Assembly (NCBI RefSeq): GCF_030325625.1
Contig: NZ_JACAIS010000009.1
Span: 207,647 to 271,646, forward strand
Source: Sphingobacterium sp. N143
GTDB lineage: Bacteria > Bacteroidota > Bacteroidia > Sphingobacteriales > Sphingobacteriaceae
Reading direction: 5' to 3'
Length of the DNA: 64,000 nucleotides
Numbering within the stretch: the stretch's first letter is position 1; every line of letters starts with the position of its first letter. The notes under the pieces are model-generated. The model was not told the origin of the DNA and ran no database searches. It worked only from the letters and a program-made list of their open reading frames with translations. Below are positions 43,693-52,952 of this stretch, in pieces. The position numbers and the translations under genes were made by a program.

Positions 43693-44661
43693 ATGCGAAT
43701 AACCATTTTAGATGACTATCAAGATGCTGTCCGACAGTTGGATTGTTTCAAGATACTTGATGGACATGATGTTGAGATATTGAAACAATCCTATACAGAC
43801 CCCCAGGAGCTTGCTGAAAAACTTAAAAATACCGAAGTATTAGTGCTGATCAGAGAGCGTACAAAAATTTCAGCAAGCCTGCTCGCCCAATTACCCAAAC
43901 TCAAATTGATCAGTCAGACGGGTAAAGTATCCAATCATATAGATTTAGCAACATGTACTGCGCATAAGGTTGCTGTTGCAGAAAGTGTGGGCTCTCCTAT
44001 TGCGCCCGCAGAACTGACTTGGCTTTTGATCATGAATGGTTTAAGAAAACTTCCTGAGGCAGTTACAGCAATGAAAGAAGGGTGTTGGCAGACCAATATT
44101 GGCGGGTCGGTTGCGGGAAAAACAATTGGGATATGGGGGTATGGAAAAATAGGAAAGCGAATCGCACATTATGCAAGAGCCTTTGATGCACAAGTTGTCG
44201 TATGGGGAAGTGAAAACTCAAGACAAGAAGCTGTTAAAGATGGTTTTATCGCTGCCTCCAACAAATCTGATTTTTTCCATTTTGCAGATGTGGCTACCTT
44301 ACATCTCAGGCTGGTACCAGAGACGCGTGGTATTGTCAAACTTGAGGATCTCAGGTCGATGAAGACTACAGCCCTTTTGGTCAATACTTCCCGTGCAGAA
44401 CTGATTGAGGAAAATGCCTTACTGACAGCCCTGGAAACTGGAGTGCCTGGAATGGCCGCCGTCGATGTCTATGAATCCGAACCAGTCTACGATCCGAACT
44501 ATCCACTGTTGCAGATGCAAAATGTACTTTGTACGCCACACCTTGGTTATGTCGAAGAAAATGGTTACGAACAGCTTTTTAAACTGGCCTTTGAAAATAT
44601 TGCCGCTTTTTCGGATGGACATCCACAGCATATTGCCAATCCAGAAGCGCTTAGCCGCTGA
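43693..44661 (+). CDS. D-2-hydroxyacid dehydrogenase (NAD-dependent)
   Basis: A 322-residue two-domain oxidoreductase. The Rossmann motif is TIGIWGYGKIGKRIAHYARAF (GxGxxG), and the catalytic triad is Arg in ALLVNTSRAELIEE, Glu in AVDVYESEPV and His in LCTPHLGYVEE. Members reduce 2-keto acids or oxidise D-2-hydroxy acids; phosphoglycerate dehydrogenase-like versions lack clear specificity. It is a single gene here. Confidence 0.9.
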   Translation: MRITILDDYQDAVRQLDCFKILDGHDVEILKQSYTDPQELAEKLKNTEVLVLIRERTKISASLLAQLPKLKLISQTGKVSNHIDLATCTAHKVAVAESVGSPIAPAELTWLLIMNGLRKLPEAVTAMKEGCWQTNIGGSVAGKTIGIWGYGKIGKRIAHYARAFDAQVVVWGSENSRQEAVKDGFIAASNKSDFFHFADVATLHLRLVPETRGIVKLEDLRSMKTTALLVNTSRAELIEENALLTALETGVPGMAAVDVYESEPVYDPNYPLLQMQNVLCTPHLGYVEENGYEQLFKLAFENIAAFSDGHPQHIANPEALSR

Positions 44662-44876
44662 TCCAGATGCAGGGCCGGCTTAAAAGAGATACCCGTTCAA
44701 TGCAGCTGATTGATACACTGAACAACAGCAGATGCTTATTAATTAAGCTGACATGTCCGAAACCATAAGGCGATAACACAAAAATTTATCCTGGACAGGT
44801 TGTCCTTTTTATTGATGCAATTGCATATTATTGTTGATGGACAAACACCGTTGTGCATTTAAGATCTAAATGTTTC

Positions 44877-45923
44877 ATGAATAACTTTACAAAACTAAAT
44901 CAGCCTACGGGGCGCTTGATATATTCGGCAGAGAAAGAATACCTCTTTTTTGGGGGAACCTCCTATTTGGGATTAGCTACTGATGAGGAATATATACAGC
45001 TATTTATTGATGGCGTGAGGCGCTTCGGAACAAATAACGGCACTTCGCGCAATAATAATGTGCAGCAGGCGATATTTGAGCAGGCAGAAGAGTTTGCTGC
45101 AAAGCGTTTTGGCTTTGAAGCCACCCTACTGCTTTCTAGCGGGTATTTGGCAACGCAATTTGCGGTGAGGGCCCTGGCCACTGAAGGGGAGCTGCTATAT
45201 GCCCCCTCCTGTCATCCCTCCCTTTGGCTTGAAATAAAACCCGATGTAGCTGGAAGTTTCGAGAACTGGAGCAGACAAACTGTCGATTATATTAATCAAT
45301 CCGAAAAAAAATCGTTCGTTATTGTCAGCAATAGTCTAGACAATATGACTCCGGAGAGTTACGATTTTACTGTTTTTGAACAGATTGATCCCAGTAAAAA
45401 AATTATATTGCTATTGGATGATTCCCATGGTATAGCTGTTATGCGTAACAATGCAATTTCACTTGAGCAGAACAGCTTATGTCAGAAAAATATTGAACTG
45501 ATTGTTGTTGCATCATTAGCAAAAGGTTTGGCAACAGATGCGGGACTGATTTTAGCGGATCGAGAGCGCATAGTACAGTTCAAAAAGTCCAACTTTTATA
45601 CGGGAGCATCACCCAGCCCACCTGCCAGCCTTTATGCTTTTGTCAATGGGGAGCAGATCTATCAAAGACAATTTGAAAAACTGCATCAGAATATCCGATA
45701 TTTTAAAACGATAGCGGATGACTATTTAAATGCTATGGATAGCTTTCCTGTCTTCTCCTCGCGTGATAGGGGGCTTTATTCAAGACTGATGGAAGCAAAT
45801 ATCGTGGTCTCTAGTTTCCCTTATCCCCTTTCAACAGATCCCTTATTGAACAGAATAGTCATCAATGCCCATCATACCACTCATGACCTTGAACGTTTAG
45901 GTCATGCAATTGGCATATCTTGA
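44877..45923 (+). CDS. PLP-dependent alpha-oxoamine synthase-like aminotransferase
   Basis: A 348-residue fold-type I PLP enzyme related to 8-amino-7-oxononanoate synthase (BioF) and KBL/serine palmitoyltransferase. The start at 44877 (MNNFTKLNQPTG) is preferred over a GTG eight codons upstream. LFFGGTSYLGLATDEEYIQ, RFGTNNGTSRNN, LLDDSHGIAV (PLP-binding Asp/His) and VVASLAKGLATDAGLILAD (Schiff-base Lys) are visible. It is shorter than typical BioF and the SRNN motif differs, so substrate is uncertain. Confidence 0.8.
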   Translation: MNNFTKLNQPTGRLIYSAEKEYLFFGGTSYLGLATDEEYIQLFIDGVRRFGTNNGTSRNNNVQQAIFEQAEEFAAKRFGFEATLLLSSGYLATQFAVRALATEGELLYAPSCHPSLWLEIKPDVAGSFENWSRQTVDYINQSEKKSFVIVSNSLDNMTPESYDFTVFEQIDPSKKIILLLDDSHGIAVMRNNAISLEQNSLCQKNIELIVVASLAKGLATDAGLILADRERIVQFKKSNFYTGASPSPPASLYAFVNGEQIYQRQFEKLHQNIRYFKTIADDYLNAMDSFPVFSSRDRGLYSRLMEANIVVSSFPYPLSTDPLLNRIVINAHHTTHDLERLGHAIGIS

Positions 45924-46102
45924 TTTTTATAAGATGTTCAATGAACAACTTATTGTAAATTAGAGAATTGTTTTTATTTTTGGATTTTATTTAAGCCTTT
46001 GTTTGAGGTAATATTAGGTTAATTGATTGTAAATGTTTGGCTTTTGGAAGCTTATTTATCAAAAAAGTATTTAAATAATTTCCATTACTCATTTTAAAAC
46101 AA

Positions 46103-46110
46103 TACTTTTG
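46103..46110 (+). promoter_or_regulatory. -7 box of the HU gene
   Basis: TACTTTTG, 59 bp before the HU start. Confidence 0.55.
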
Positions 46111-46169
46111 CATCCCCAAACATTAGTTGGCTTAAGGGTTGAAAAATAAATAATTACAGTAAAATAGAT

Positions 46170-46454
46170 ATGACTAAAGCAGAAATTATTGCAGAAATCT
46201 CTAACAAAACTGGCTTAGAGAAGGTAGATGTTCAAGAAACCGTAGAGGCGTTCTTTAAAGTTGTCAAAAACGCAATGATCGGAGGAGAAAATGTATATGT
46301 AAGAGGTTTTGGTAGCTTCGTAGTCAAAAAAAGAGCTGAGAAGACTGCAAGAAACATTTCCAAAAATACAGCAATCATTATTCCAGAGCACTTTGTACCT
46401 AGCTTCAAGCCAGCTAAGATTTTCGTTGAGAAAGTAAAAAATGGCAATAAATAA
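46170..46454 (+). CDS. HU/IHF-family DNA-binding protein
   Basis: A 94-residue nucleoid protein. MTKAEIIAEISNKTGLEKVDVQETVEAFFKVV is the dimerisation region, and the DNA-binding arm with the conserved proline is around RGFGSFVVKKRAEKTARNISKNTAIIIPEHFVPSFKPAK. It bends DNA and compacts the nucleoid. It precedes the TPR gene by 18 bp and likely shares its transcript. Confidence 0.95.
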   Translation: MTKAEIIAEISNKTGLEKVDVQETVEAFFKVVKNAMIGGENVYVRGFGSFVVKKRAEKTARNISKNTAIIIPEHFVPSFKPAKIFVEKVKNGNK

Positions 46455-46472
46455 TCTTTAAAATAGATTAAA

Positions 46473-47309
46473 ATGGCAAGAACCAAACAAATAATAGTAA
46501 TAGGAGCAGTAGTAGCCCTGGTTGCGGTGCTTTTAGCACAGCCTATTAAGGGTTTGGTTAACAATGACAAAGAAACTGCTGCAGCATCTGAATCGCAACC
46601 TTCCAATGAAGTAAATTTGGAAAACATTTCTTCGATGACAAAACAAGGTTTAGATGCTAGTTTAGTCAAAGAAATTTCCGATATTGAGGCCCAAGTTGCC
46701 AATGCTTCTGGAGAAGGTAAGGTAAAGCTGTTGCAACAGTTGGCAGATAAGTGGGATGATGTCGCAAAACCAGCCCCTCAGGCTTTTGTCTATGAGGAAA
46801 TGGCAAAAGTTTCTCCAAAATTTGAATATTGGTTGAAAGCAGGTAATGCTTATCGTGCTGCTTATACAAATTTGCAGGACTCTACATTGGCTCAGGCGCT
46901 GAATCAAAATGCAATACATGCTTATGAGGCCGCCCTGAAAGCTAATTCAAGTAGTTTAGATGCAAAAACGGGATTAGGTGCCGCAATGGTATCTGGGACG
47001 AACAACCCAATGGCAGGTATTGCCTTATTGAGAGAGGTTGTTACCGCTGATCCTAAAAATTTAGAAGCAAATAAAACGTTGGGATTGTTTTCATTACAAT
47101 CTCGGCAGTTTGACAAAGCCATCGAGCGTTTTAAGACCGTTATCGATCAAAAACCCGATGCAGAGTCATACTTTTACTTAGCCACAGGCTACGAAAATAT
47201 TGGGATGAAAAAAGAGGCTGTTGTTGCTTTTCAAAAAAGTAAAGAACTGGCCGCTGATCCATCCCTATCACAATTCATCGACCGCAAGATTGAGGAATTG
47301 AGCAAGTAA
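46473..47309 (+). CDS. Tetratricopeptide-repeat membrane protein
   Basis: A 278-residue protein with an N-terminal membrane anchor (IIVIGAVVALVAVLLAQPI) and a soluble, probably periplasmic part with TPR helices (AYTNLQDSTLAQALNQNAIHAYEAALKANSSSLDAKTGLGAA; PKNLEANKTLGLFSLQSRQFDKAIERFKTVIDQKPDAESYFYLATGYENIGMKKEAVVAF). It lies between HU and the mS38-like peptide/RNase G, an order seen in other Bacteroidota. A scaffold role is likely, with partners unknown. Confidence 0.88.
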   Translation: MARTKQIIVIGAVVALVAVLLAQPIKGLVNNDKETAAASESQPSNEVNLENISSMTKQGLDASLVKEISDIEAQVANASGEGKVKLLQQLADKWDDVAKPAPQAFVYEEMAKVSPKFEYWLKAGNAYRAAYTNLQDSTLAQALNQNAIHAYEAALKANSSSLDAKTGLGAAMVSGTNNPMAGIALLREVVTADPKNLEANKTLGLFSLQSRQFDKAIERFKTVIDQKPDAESYFYLATGYENIGMKKEAVVAFQKSKELAADPSLSQFIDRKIEELSK

Positions 47310-47346
47310 TTCATTTATTATTTTATAATCATTAAAAAATTTAGCT

Positions 47347-47436
47347 ATGCCAAGCGGAAAAAAAAGAAAAAGACACAAGATGGCTACTCACAAACGTAAA
47401 AAACGTTTAAGAAAAAATAGACACAAGAAAAAATAG
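47347..47436 (+). CDS. Very short basic protein of the AURKAIP1/COX24 (mS38-like) family
   Basis: A 29-residue gene: MPSGKKRKRHKMATHKRKKR then LRKNRHKKK. More than half the residues are Lys or Arg. It matches the bacterial members of the AURKAIP1/COX24 family that is conserved between HU/TPR and RNase G in Bacteroidota; the mitochondrial homologue mS38 is a small-subunit ribosomal protein, so a ribosomal role is likely here too. Too short for normal gene calling. It begins 37 bp after the TPR stop codon. Confidence 0.8.
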   Translation: MPSGKKRKRHKMATHKRKKRLRKNRHKKK

Positions 47437-47612
47437 TCTTGTGATAAGCTTTTAAACATCTTGGCCCATTTTGCTGAGATAGCTTTACGAAATAATCTAC
47501 ATGTCTTTAGGGGGATGTAGATTGTTTTTTTCGTAAGAACGTTCTTTAAATGTTTAATCGGATACCAAAGATTGCGATTGCATATTGCATAGGTGTCAAA
47601 AATGAGTAGCTG

Positions 47613-49166
47613 TTGGTAAAGGAATTAATTATCGATTCAACTCCTGATAAAGGGGTAACTATTGCTTTACTACAAGATAAGCAGCTTGTTGAACTTAATC
47701 GCGAGCCCGCCAATAACAACTTCGCTGTCGGAGATATCTATCTCGGACGTATTAAGCGGATTATGCCGGGACTCAATGCAGCTTTCGTAGATGTAGGCTA
47801 CGAAAAGGATGCTTTTCTACATTATTTAGATTTAGGTCCTCAGGTTCAATCCTTGCTGAAGCTTACGCGAATAGTAAAGAATGGCAGTTATCAAGAGAAA
47901 CTGCTCAATAGTTTAAAACTTGAAAAGGATATCGATAAAGCTGGCAAGATCTCAGATGTCTTGAGCAAAAATATGCTCGTGCCAGTACAAATCGCCAAAG
48001 AACCCATCTCGACAAAAGGGCCTCGTCTGAGCTCAGACCTTTCAATTGCAGGTCGTTTTGTGGTTTTGGTCCCTTTCTCAAGTACTGTTTCCATTTCCAA
48101 GCGTATCAAAGGTAGCAACGAACGCAACCGCCTAAAGAAGATTGTTGAAGGAATTAAACCCGCCAATTTTGGGGTGATCATCCGTACAGTCTCCGAAGGG
48201 AAAGGTGTCGAAGAGCTACAACGTGACTTATTGGACCTGATCTCAAAATGGGAGCTATTTACCAAACGTCTTCGTAATGCTGAACCGCCACAAAAGGTTC
48301 TCGGCGAAATGGATCGTGCATCCACTATTCTACGAGATATATTGACGGACGAGTTTTCGCATATTTATGTTAATGATCCTTCGATCTTCGAAGAGACAAA
48401 ATCATATATACACGATATATCTCCTGATTTGGAAAAAATTGTTAAGCTTTATAAACATAAAGAACCAATTTTCGATCATTTTGGAGTTGAGAAGCAAATC
48501 AAGGCAGCTTTTGGCAAGACTGTCACATTACCAGGTGGAGCATATCTCGTTATCGAGCATACCGAAGCCTTACATGTGATTGATGTCAATAGCGGTAACC
48601 GTTCAGCCAATAAGGAGAATCAGGAAGATAACGCATTGCTGGTCAATATGGAAGCAGCAAAAGAAATCGCGCGACAACTGCGTTTGCGTGATATGGGTGG
48701 AATTGTAGTCATCGATTTCATTGATATGCACAAGCCCAATCACCGAAAAGAGTTGTATACATTCTTAAAAGAATGTATGGTGTCGGACAGAGCTAGACAT
48801 ACGATTTTGCCGCCAAGTAAATTTGGCCTGGTTCAAATCACCCGTCAACGTGTAAGACCTGAAATGAATATTGTCACAAATGAGAAATGTCCTGCTTGTG
48901 ATGGTACAGGTGAAATCCGATCGAGTATTGTCCTGATGGATGATATAGAAAATAATTTGAGTTTTATTCTTCAGGAACAAAATGAAAAAAAGGTGACCCT
49001 CTGTGTTCACCCATATATAGACGCCTACATTAAGTCTGGTTTGATTTCTAAAAGAATGAAATGGTTCATGAAGTACGGTAAATGGATTAAAGTCAATCCA
49101 ATTACGTCATATTATCTAACTGAATTCCATTTCTTCAATGCGAAGGATGAGGAAATCAAGTTATAA
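47613..49166 (+). CDS. rng: Ribonuclease E/G family endoribonuclease
   Basis: A 517-residue RNase G-like enzyme. It starts at a TTG because the frame has a TAG two codons upstream. S1 domain (NNFAVGDIYLGRIKRIMPGLNAAFVDVGYEKDAFLHY), then the 5'-sensor/RNase H-like part, the DNase I-like catalytic site (ALHVIDVNSGNRSA; GGIVVIDFIDM, both metal-binding Asp), and a zinc-link pair of cysteines in EKCPACDGTGEI. Cuts single-stranded AU-rich RNA, e.g. 16S rRNA 5' processing and mRNA decay. Confidence 0.95.
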   Translation: MVKELIIDSTPDKGVTIALLQDKQLVELNREPANNNFAVGDIYLGRIKRIMPGLNAAFVDVGYEKDAFLHYLDLGPQVQSLLKLTRIVKNGSYQEKLLNSLKLEKDIDKAGKISDVLSKNMLVPVQIAKEPISTKGPRLSSDLSIAGRFVVLVPFSSTVSISKRIKGSNERNRLKKIVEGIKPANFGVIIRTVSEGKGVEELQRDLLDLISKWELFTKRLRNAEPPQKVLGEMDRASTILRDILTDEFSHIYVNDPSIFEETKSYIHDISPDLEKIVKLYKHKEPIFDHFGVEKQIKAAFGKTVTLPGGAYLVIEHTEALHVIDVNSGNRSANKENQEDNALLVNMEAAKEIARQLRLRDMGGIVVIDFIDMHKPNHRKELYTFLKECMVSDRARHTILPPSKFGLVQITRQRVRPEMNIVTNEKCPACDGTGEIRSSIVLMDDIENNLSFILQEQNEKKVTLCVHPYIDAYIKSGLISKRMKWFMKYGKWIKVNPITSYYLTEFHFFNAKDEEIKL

Positions 49167-49182
49167 TAGAAAGAGATTAACG

Positions 49183-49212
49183 AAAAGGGTTAGTAGTGAT
49201 ACTAGCCCTTTT
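49183..49212 (+). terminator. Intrinsic terminator after rng
   Basis: AAAAGGGTTAGTA pairs with TACTAGCCCTTTT (one mismatch-like G-T) with a short loop, then T residues. Also serves as the end for miaA on the opposite strand. Confidence 0.8.
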
Positions 49213-49216
49213 TTGT

Positions 49217-50116
49217 TTATATCCAATGAATATTTATACCATCTTTTTCCATTTTTCGAAAATAGGTCATTTGACGTTTGGCATAACGGTGTATTTCCGT
49301 TTCTAACTTACTGAAGAAAGTAGGATAATCCATTTGTCCGAGCATGTGCATGGAAGCGTATTTATATTCCAGACCATAGTATTGCAGCTGCTCATGCGAT
49401 ATGCCCTCTGCAAGAAGCCGTTCTACCTCTTGTAAAAAACCGTTATTCAGACGCTCATTCAGTCTCTTACTGATGCTTGATCTTCTTTTTTCAAGAGGCG
49501 GATTTAGTCCAATAACAAGAGCGTCAGGGGCTTGCTGCTCGGGTTTGAAATCTGGGTTTTGTCTGAGAAACTCCAGTATTTCGATGGCGCGGATGATACG
49601 TTTGTTGGTAGAATGATCGATTTGAAAGTCTTGGGGACATGTGTAAGAGCTTACCCGTTCCATTAATTCTGATTCTGTCTCTTTAGAGAGCGCTTCTTTA
49701 AATCCTTCGATGCTTGGAATCAGTGCATAGGGCGCCGGCTGGATAACGCTTTGCAAGTATAAACCCGTCCCGCCACATAAGATTGTATGTTTACCTTTTT
49801 TTAAGATGGATTGATAAGCCCGATTGAAATCAGTGATAAAATTTCCGAGATTGTACTGTGTCCCCGGTTCCTGAATATCGATGAGATGATAAGGGATGTT
49901 GAGGTATTCGGTCAGGTCTTTTCCTGTGCCGATATCCATACGGCGGTAAATTTGACGCGAGTCAGCACTGATGATTTCACCATTGATATATTGGGCCAGT
50001 TGTACCGCCAATCTGGTTTTTCCAGAGGCCGTAGGCCCCAGGATAACGATAACTTTCTCTTTTGGAACAACGGTCTGTCCCAAAAGAGAAAGTATATAAT
50101 CTAATTTGTTGATCAC
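49217..50116 (-). CDS. miaA: tRNA dimethylallyltransferase
   Basis: A 299-residue enzyme that adds an isopentenyl group to A37 of tRNAs reading UNN codons. IVILGPTASGKTRLAVQLAQ is the P-loop, GEIISADSRQIYRRMDIGTGK and PYHLIDIQEP are characteristic, and HRYAKRQMTYFRKM closes the family pattern. It overlaps the oxidoreductase gene by 4 bp (ATGA), so it is the second gene of a two-gene operon. Confidence 0.95.
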   Translation of the reverse strand: MINKLDYILSLLGQTVVPKEKVIVILGPTASGKTRLAVQLAQYINGEIISADSRQIYRRMDIGTGKDLTEYLNIPYHLIDIQEPGTQYNLGNFITDFNRAYQSILKKGKHTILCGGTGLYLQSVIQPAPYALIPSIEGFKEALSKETESELMERVSSYTCPQDFQIDHSTNKRIIRAIEILEFLRQNPDFKPEQQAPDALVIGLNPPLEKRRSSISKRLNERLNNGFLQEVERLLAEGISHEQLQYYGLEYKYASMHMLGQMDYPTFFSKLETEIHRYAKRQMTYFRKMEKDGINIHWI

Positions 50117-51285
50117 AGAACAAATTTAGTCCATTTTTCCGTTCCTTCATTATTTTTTACGACGGTGTCTATAAAGGCCATACCTCTTACACCATCATAT
50201 ACTGTAGGAAAGTCTTGCTCTTCCGCTGTAGGGGTTCTCCCTTCGCGTTTTGCCGTTACTGTAGCTGCAAAGTTGCGATAGATATTGGCAAACGATTCCA
50301 ATAGCCCTTCCGGATGACCTGCCGGAACACGCGTGTTATGGCTGGCAAATGAGCTCAATGTATATGGTGCTCCATAAGCGTTTCCAGTACGGTACAATTG
50401 GCGTGGTTGATCCAGCATTTTAATGATCAGGTTGTTTGGATCTTCATTTGCCCATTCTAACCCACCTTTTTCACCGTAAATGCGGATGCGGACAGCATTC
50501 TCCTCTCCTGCTGAGATCTGTGATGCCATTAACACACCTTTTGCGCCATTTTCGAACCGCAATAATACAGAACCATCATCATCCAATAGACGGCCTTCAA
50601 CAAATGTGGTCAGGTCTGCACATAACTCCTCGATTTTTAATCCTGACACATACTCCGCAAGATGAGCAGCATGCGTGCCAATATCACCCATGACCAAAGA
50701 TTTGCCCGAACGTTTCGGATCAGCACGCCAAGCGGCACCTGCATTGCCCTCACGCTCCGTCAAACGGCTTAACCAGCCTTGTGGATATTCAACAACAATT
50801 TTTCTGATCTTACCAAAATGGCCTTCCTTGACCATCGCTTTTGCCTGCTTCACCATTGGATAGCCCGAATAGGTATGTGTAAGACAAAGTGTACGCCCTG
50901 TACGTTCTACTGTTGCTTGTAATTCTTTAGCCTCTTCAACCGATACAGTCATTGGTTTTTCAACCACCACATCAAACCCTTTTTCCATTGCTAGTTTAGC
51001 TGGGGCAAAATGCAAAAAGTTTGGTGTTACGATCGTTACGAAATCCATGCGCTCTCCTTCTGGGAGCAAAGACTCTTTCTCGATCATCTCTTCATAGTTT
51101 AGATAGACACGCTCAGGAGATACAAATAGGTCTTCTCCAGATTGTTTCGAAATCTGCGGATCGATACTGAATGCACCACAAACCAATTCAATCTTGCCAT
51201 CCATAAAAGCGGCAATACGGTGTACAGCACCAATAAAGGCATCATTTCCGCCTCCGACCATACCCATGCGAAGTTTTCTCTTCAT
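50113..51285 (-). CDS. Gfo/Idh/MocA family oxidoreductase
   Basis: A 390-residue NAD(P)-dependent sugar oxidoreductase. KLRMGMVGGGNDAFIGAVHRIA is the nucleotide motif, DVVVEKPMTVSVEEAKEL carries the EKP lysine, and GDIGTHAAHLAEYVSGL has the catalytic His. C-terminal domain of the Gfo type. Substrate unknown; in this family, uronic or inositol-type sugars are common. It precedes and overlaps miaA. Confidence 0.92.
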   Translation of the reverse strand: MKRKLRMGMVGGGNDAFIGAVHRIAAFMDGKIELVCGAFSIDPQISKQSGEDLFVSPERVYLNYEEMIEKESLLPEGERMDFVTIVTPNFLHFAPAKLAMEKGFDVVVEKPMTVSVEEAKELQATVERTGRTLCLTHTYSGYPMVKQAKAMVKEGHFGKIRKIVVEYPQGWLSRLTEREGNAGAAWRADPKRSGKSLVMGDIGTHAAHLAEYVSGLKIEELCADLTTFVEGRLLDDDGSVLLRFENGAKGVLMASQISAGEENAVRIRIYGEKGGLEWANEDPNNLIIKMLDQPRQLYRTGNAYGAPYTLSSFASHNTRVPAGHPEGLLESFANIYRNFAATVTAKREGRTPTAEEQDFPTVYDGVRGMAFIDTVVKNNEGTEKWTKFVL

Positions 51286-51349
51286 AACGTTATTATTTTG
51301 ATTATTTATTTTTTCAAACTCTTACAGTGTACAATATACACAATTTAGC

Positions 51350-52129
51350 TCATTTTATATATAAAATCATCTTGATGCTACCCATATTTTCCTTTGGAAA
51401 ACCATTTGGGAACTGCATTTTTAGTGTTTCGAGCTCCTCTTTATTCCGATAAGGGTGGCGAAAACACTCCGTTACCCAAAAGGTAATCGGGGGCGTGATT
51501 TCCTTCGCTACGAATCCGATTCTTTCCAGCGAAGAAGACTGGCTCCAGTCTCGATCGGTGAATGTCATGATATCACCCGGCGAAAAATCCTTACAGAAAG
51601 CCCTGATTAATTTGCTTAATCCCCCGATGACATTATAACCAGACTTATTGCAGAAGCGCAACAGCTCAAATGAACGGTAATCATCGCTCGTATTATTCAT
51701 GCGACGCCCGCCTGAAAATATCGCTACGGCTACCAGCTCTCCCTGTTCATAAAGACCATACCGGTATTTACCCGGAAGGGCAACTTGGAGGTGATGTTCC
51801 CTAAGAAATTGCAGGCTTATCTTTTTATCAAGTCGGGCAACAACGGTCTGACGGGCGTAGATACGTTTATTATTTTTGGCCCGTGCAATGATGCGTTGAA
51901 CAATAAGGTCAAATTTTTGTCTCAATTGATCTTCATCAATATGGATGCCCGCTTCTGCCATGCCTTGTCTTGACTGTTGTTCATTGGGATAAAGCAAAAT
52001 CTTTTTTGTTATTTCAGGAGAACTGACTTGTAAATATCCATCAAGTTCATACAGGCTTAACTGTATGTTCAGAGATTGTTGAAGTTCTTTGATGAACTGA
52101 ATGACCAAATCTTTAAATGAAGGAACCAT
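51350..52129 (-). CDS. Uncharacterised protein with a domain shared with phage homing-endonuclease-like proteins
   Basis: A 259-residue soluble protein. Residues about 110-215 (KISLQFLREHHLQ; KYRYGLYEQGELVAVAIFSGGRR; RSFELLRFCNKSGYNVIGGLSKLIRAF; DIMTFTDRDWSQSSSLERIGFV) have the arrangement of the GNAT-like domain found next to or within phage-encoded HNH/GIY-type homing endonucleases and related phage proteins, as I remember it. The N-terminal half and tail (FRHPYRNKEELETLKMQF) are unrecognised. No nuclease motif is visible. It has a TATTTTTG promoter box 5 bp before its start. Confidence 0.6.
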   Translation of the reverse strand: MVPSFKDLVIQFIKELQQSLNIQLSLYELDGYLQVSSPEITKKILLYPNEQQSRQGMAEAGIHIDEDQLRQKFDLIVQRIIARAKNNKRIYARQTVVARLDKKISLQFLREHHLQVALPGKYRYGLYEQGELVAVAIFSGGRRMNNTSDDYRSFELLRFCNKSGYNVIGGLSKLIRAFCKDFSPGDIMTFTDRDWSQSSSLERIGFVAKEITPPITFWVTECFRHPYRNKEELETLKMQFPNGFPKENMGSIKMILYIK

Positions 52130-52134
52130 GGATA

Positions 52135-52142
52135 CAAAAATA
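52135..52142 (-). promoter_or_regulatory. -7 box 5 bp from the start of the preceding gene
   Basis: On the minus strand this reads TATTTTTG, a TANNTTTG match, ending 5 bp before the ATG at 52129. Predicts a leaderless transcript, as for the O-methyltransferase gene. Confidence 0.5.
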
Positions 52143-52189
52143 ACTTTTATGGAAGCTTTGACGAAATATCCGCTTTTAATAATTATCCG

Positions 52190-52197
52190 TACCTTTG
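52190..52197 (+). promoter_or_regulatory. -7 box of the def leader
   Basis: TACCTTTG, 144 bp before the def start codon. Gives a leader of about 140 bases, long for this window. Confidence 0.5.
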
Positions 52198-52245
52198 TAC
52201 AAAATTTAATTGTACTATGTGATACCCCTGTTTAAAAGAATAAAC

Positions 52246-52332
52246 ATGAATGGTGCGACAGCAACACAGATCGTTCAAAAACATGTGCTGCATAAGATAA
52301 CCTGGGTATTCCATATGAACGTAAAAAAATAA
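52246..52332 (+). CDS. Possible 28-residue leader peptide upstream of def
   Basis: A frame of 28 codons (MNGATATQIVQKHVLHKIT, then WVFHMNVKK) ends 9 bp before def. There is nothing to support translation beyond position in the leader. Listed as a weak candidate. Confidence 0.15.
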   Translation: MNGATATQIVQKHVLHKITWVFHMNVKK

Positions 52333-52341
52333 TTTACATAT

Positions 52342-52923
52342 ATGAAACTTCCGATAGTGGCATACGGTGATCCTGTATTGAGAAAGGTTGCTGAAGAAAT
52401 AGATGAAGACTATCCTGATTTAAAGAAATTGATCGATGATATGTTTGATACCATGTATGCAGCACATGGTGTTGGGCTTGCAGCGCCACAGGTGGGTCTG
52501 CCGATCCGTATGTTTGTGATAGACGCAACGCCTTTTGCAGAAGATGATGAAGAAAATCAAGAAATACTCAAGTCGTTCAAAAAGGTCTTCATTAACCCGA
52601 TCATGGTGGAAGAATCCGGTGAGAAATGGGCTTTCAGTGAAGGTTGTTTAAGTATTCCTGACATCAATGAGGATGTGCTCCGTCATAAAAATATTCGAAT
52701 CAACTATCTTGATGAACATTTTGAAGAACATGAGGTGGATTTGACGGGGCTCGCGGCTCGGGTCGTACAGCATGAATACGATCATATTGAAGGTAAATTG
52801 TTTACCGATAAGCTGAGCACTTTAAAGAAAACAATGTTAAGAAGTAAGCTTGATGCGATTTCCAAAGGCAATATCCGGGTCGGTTATAAAATGAAATTCC
52901 CACAACAAAAGAAAAAGCGTTAG
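52342..52923 (+). CDS. def: Peptide deformylase
   Basis: A 193-residue metalloenzyme that removes the formyl group from nascent chains. All three motifs are present: GVGLAAPQVG (motif 1), EGCLSIP (motif 2, Cys metal ligand) and QHEYDHIEG (motif 3, HExxH). The start at 52342 fits homologues. Confidence 0.97.
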   Translation: MKLPIVAYGDPVLRKVAEEIDEDYPDLKKLIDDMFDTMYAAHGVGLAAPQVGLPIRMFVIDATPFAEDDEENQEILKSFKKVFINPIMVEESGEKWAFSEGCLSIPDINEDVLRHKNIRINYLDEHFEEHEVDLTGLAARVVQHEYDHIEGKLFTDKLSTLKKTMLRSKLDAISKGNIRVGYKMKFPQQKKKR

Positions 52924-52943
52924 TCCAGAGTAGCGCTTTTTCT
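52910..52943 (+). terminator. Intrinsic terminator overlapping the def stop
   Basis: AGAAAAAGCG pairs with CGCTTTTTCT (10 bp), 14-base loop, then T residues. The first arm lies in the last codons of def. Confidence 0.75.
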
Positions 52944-52952
52944 TTTTATAAC

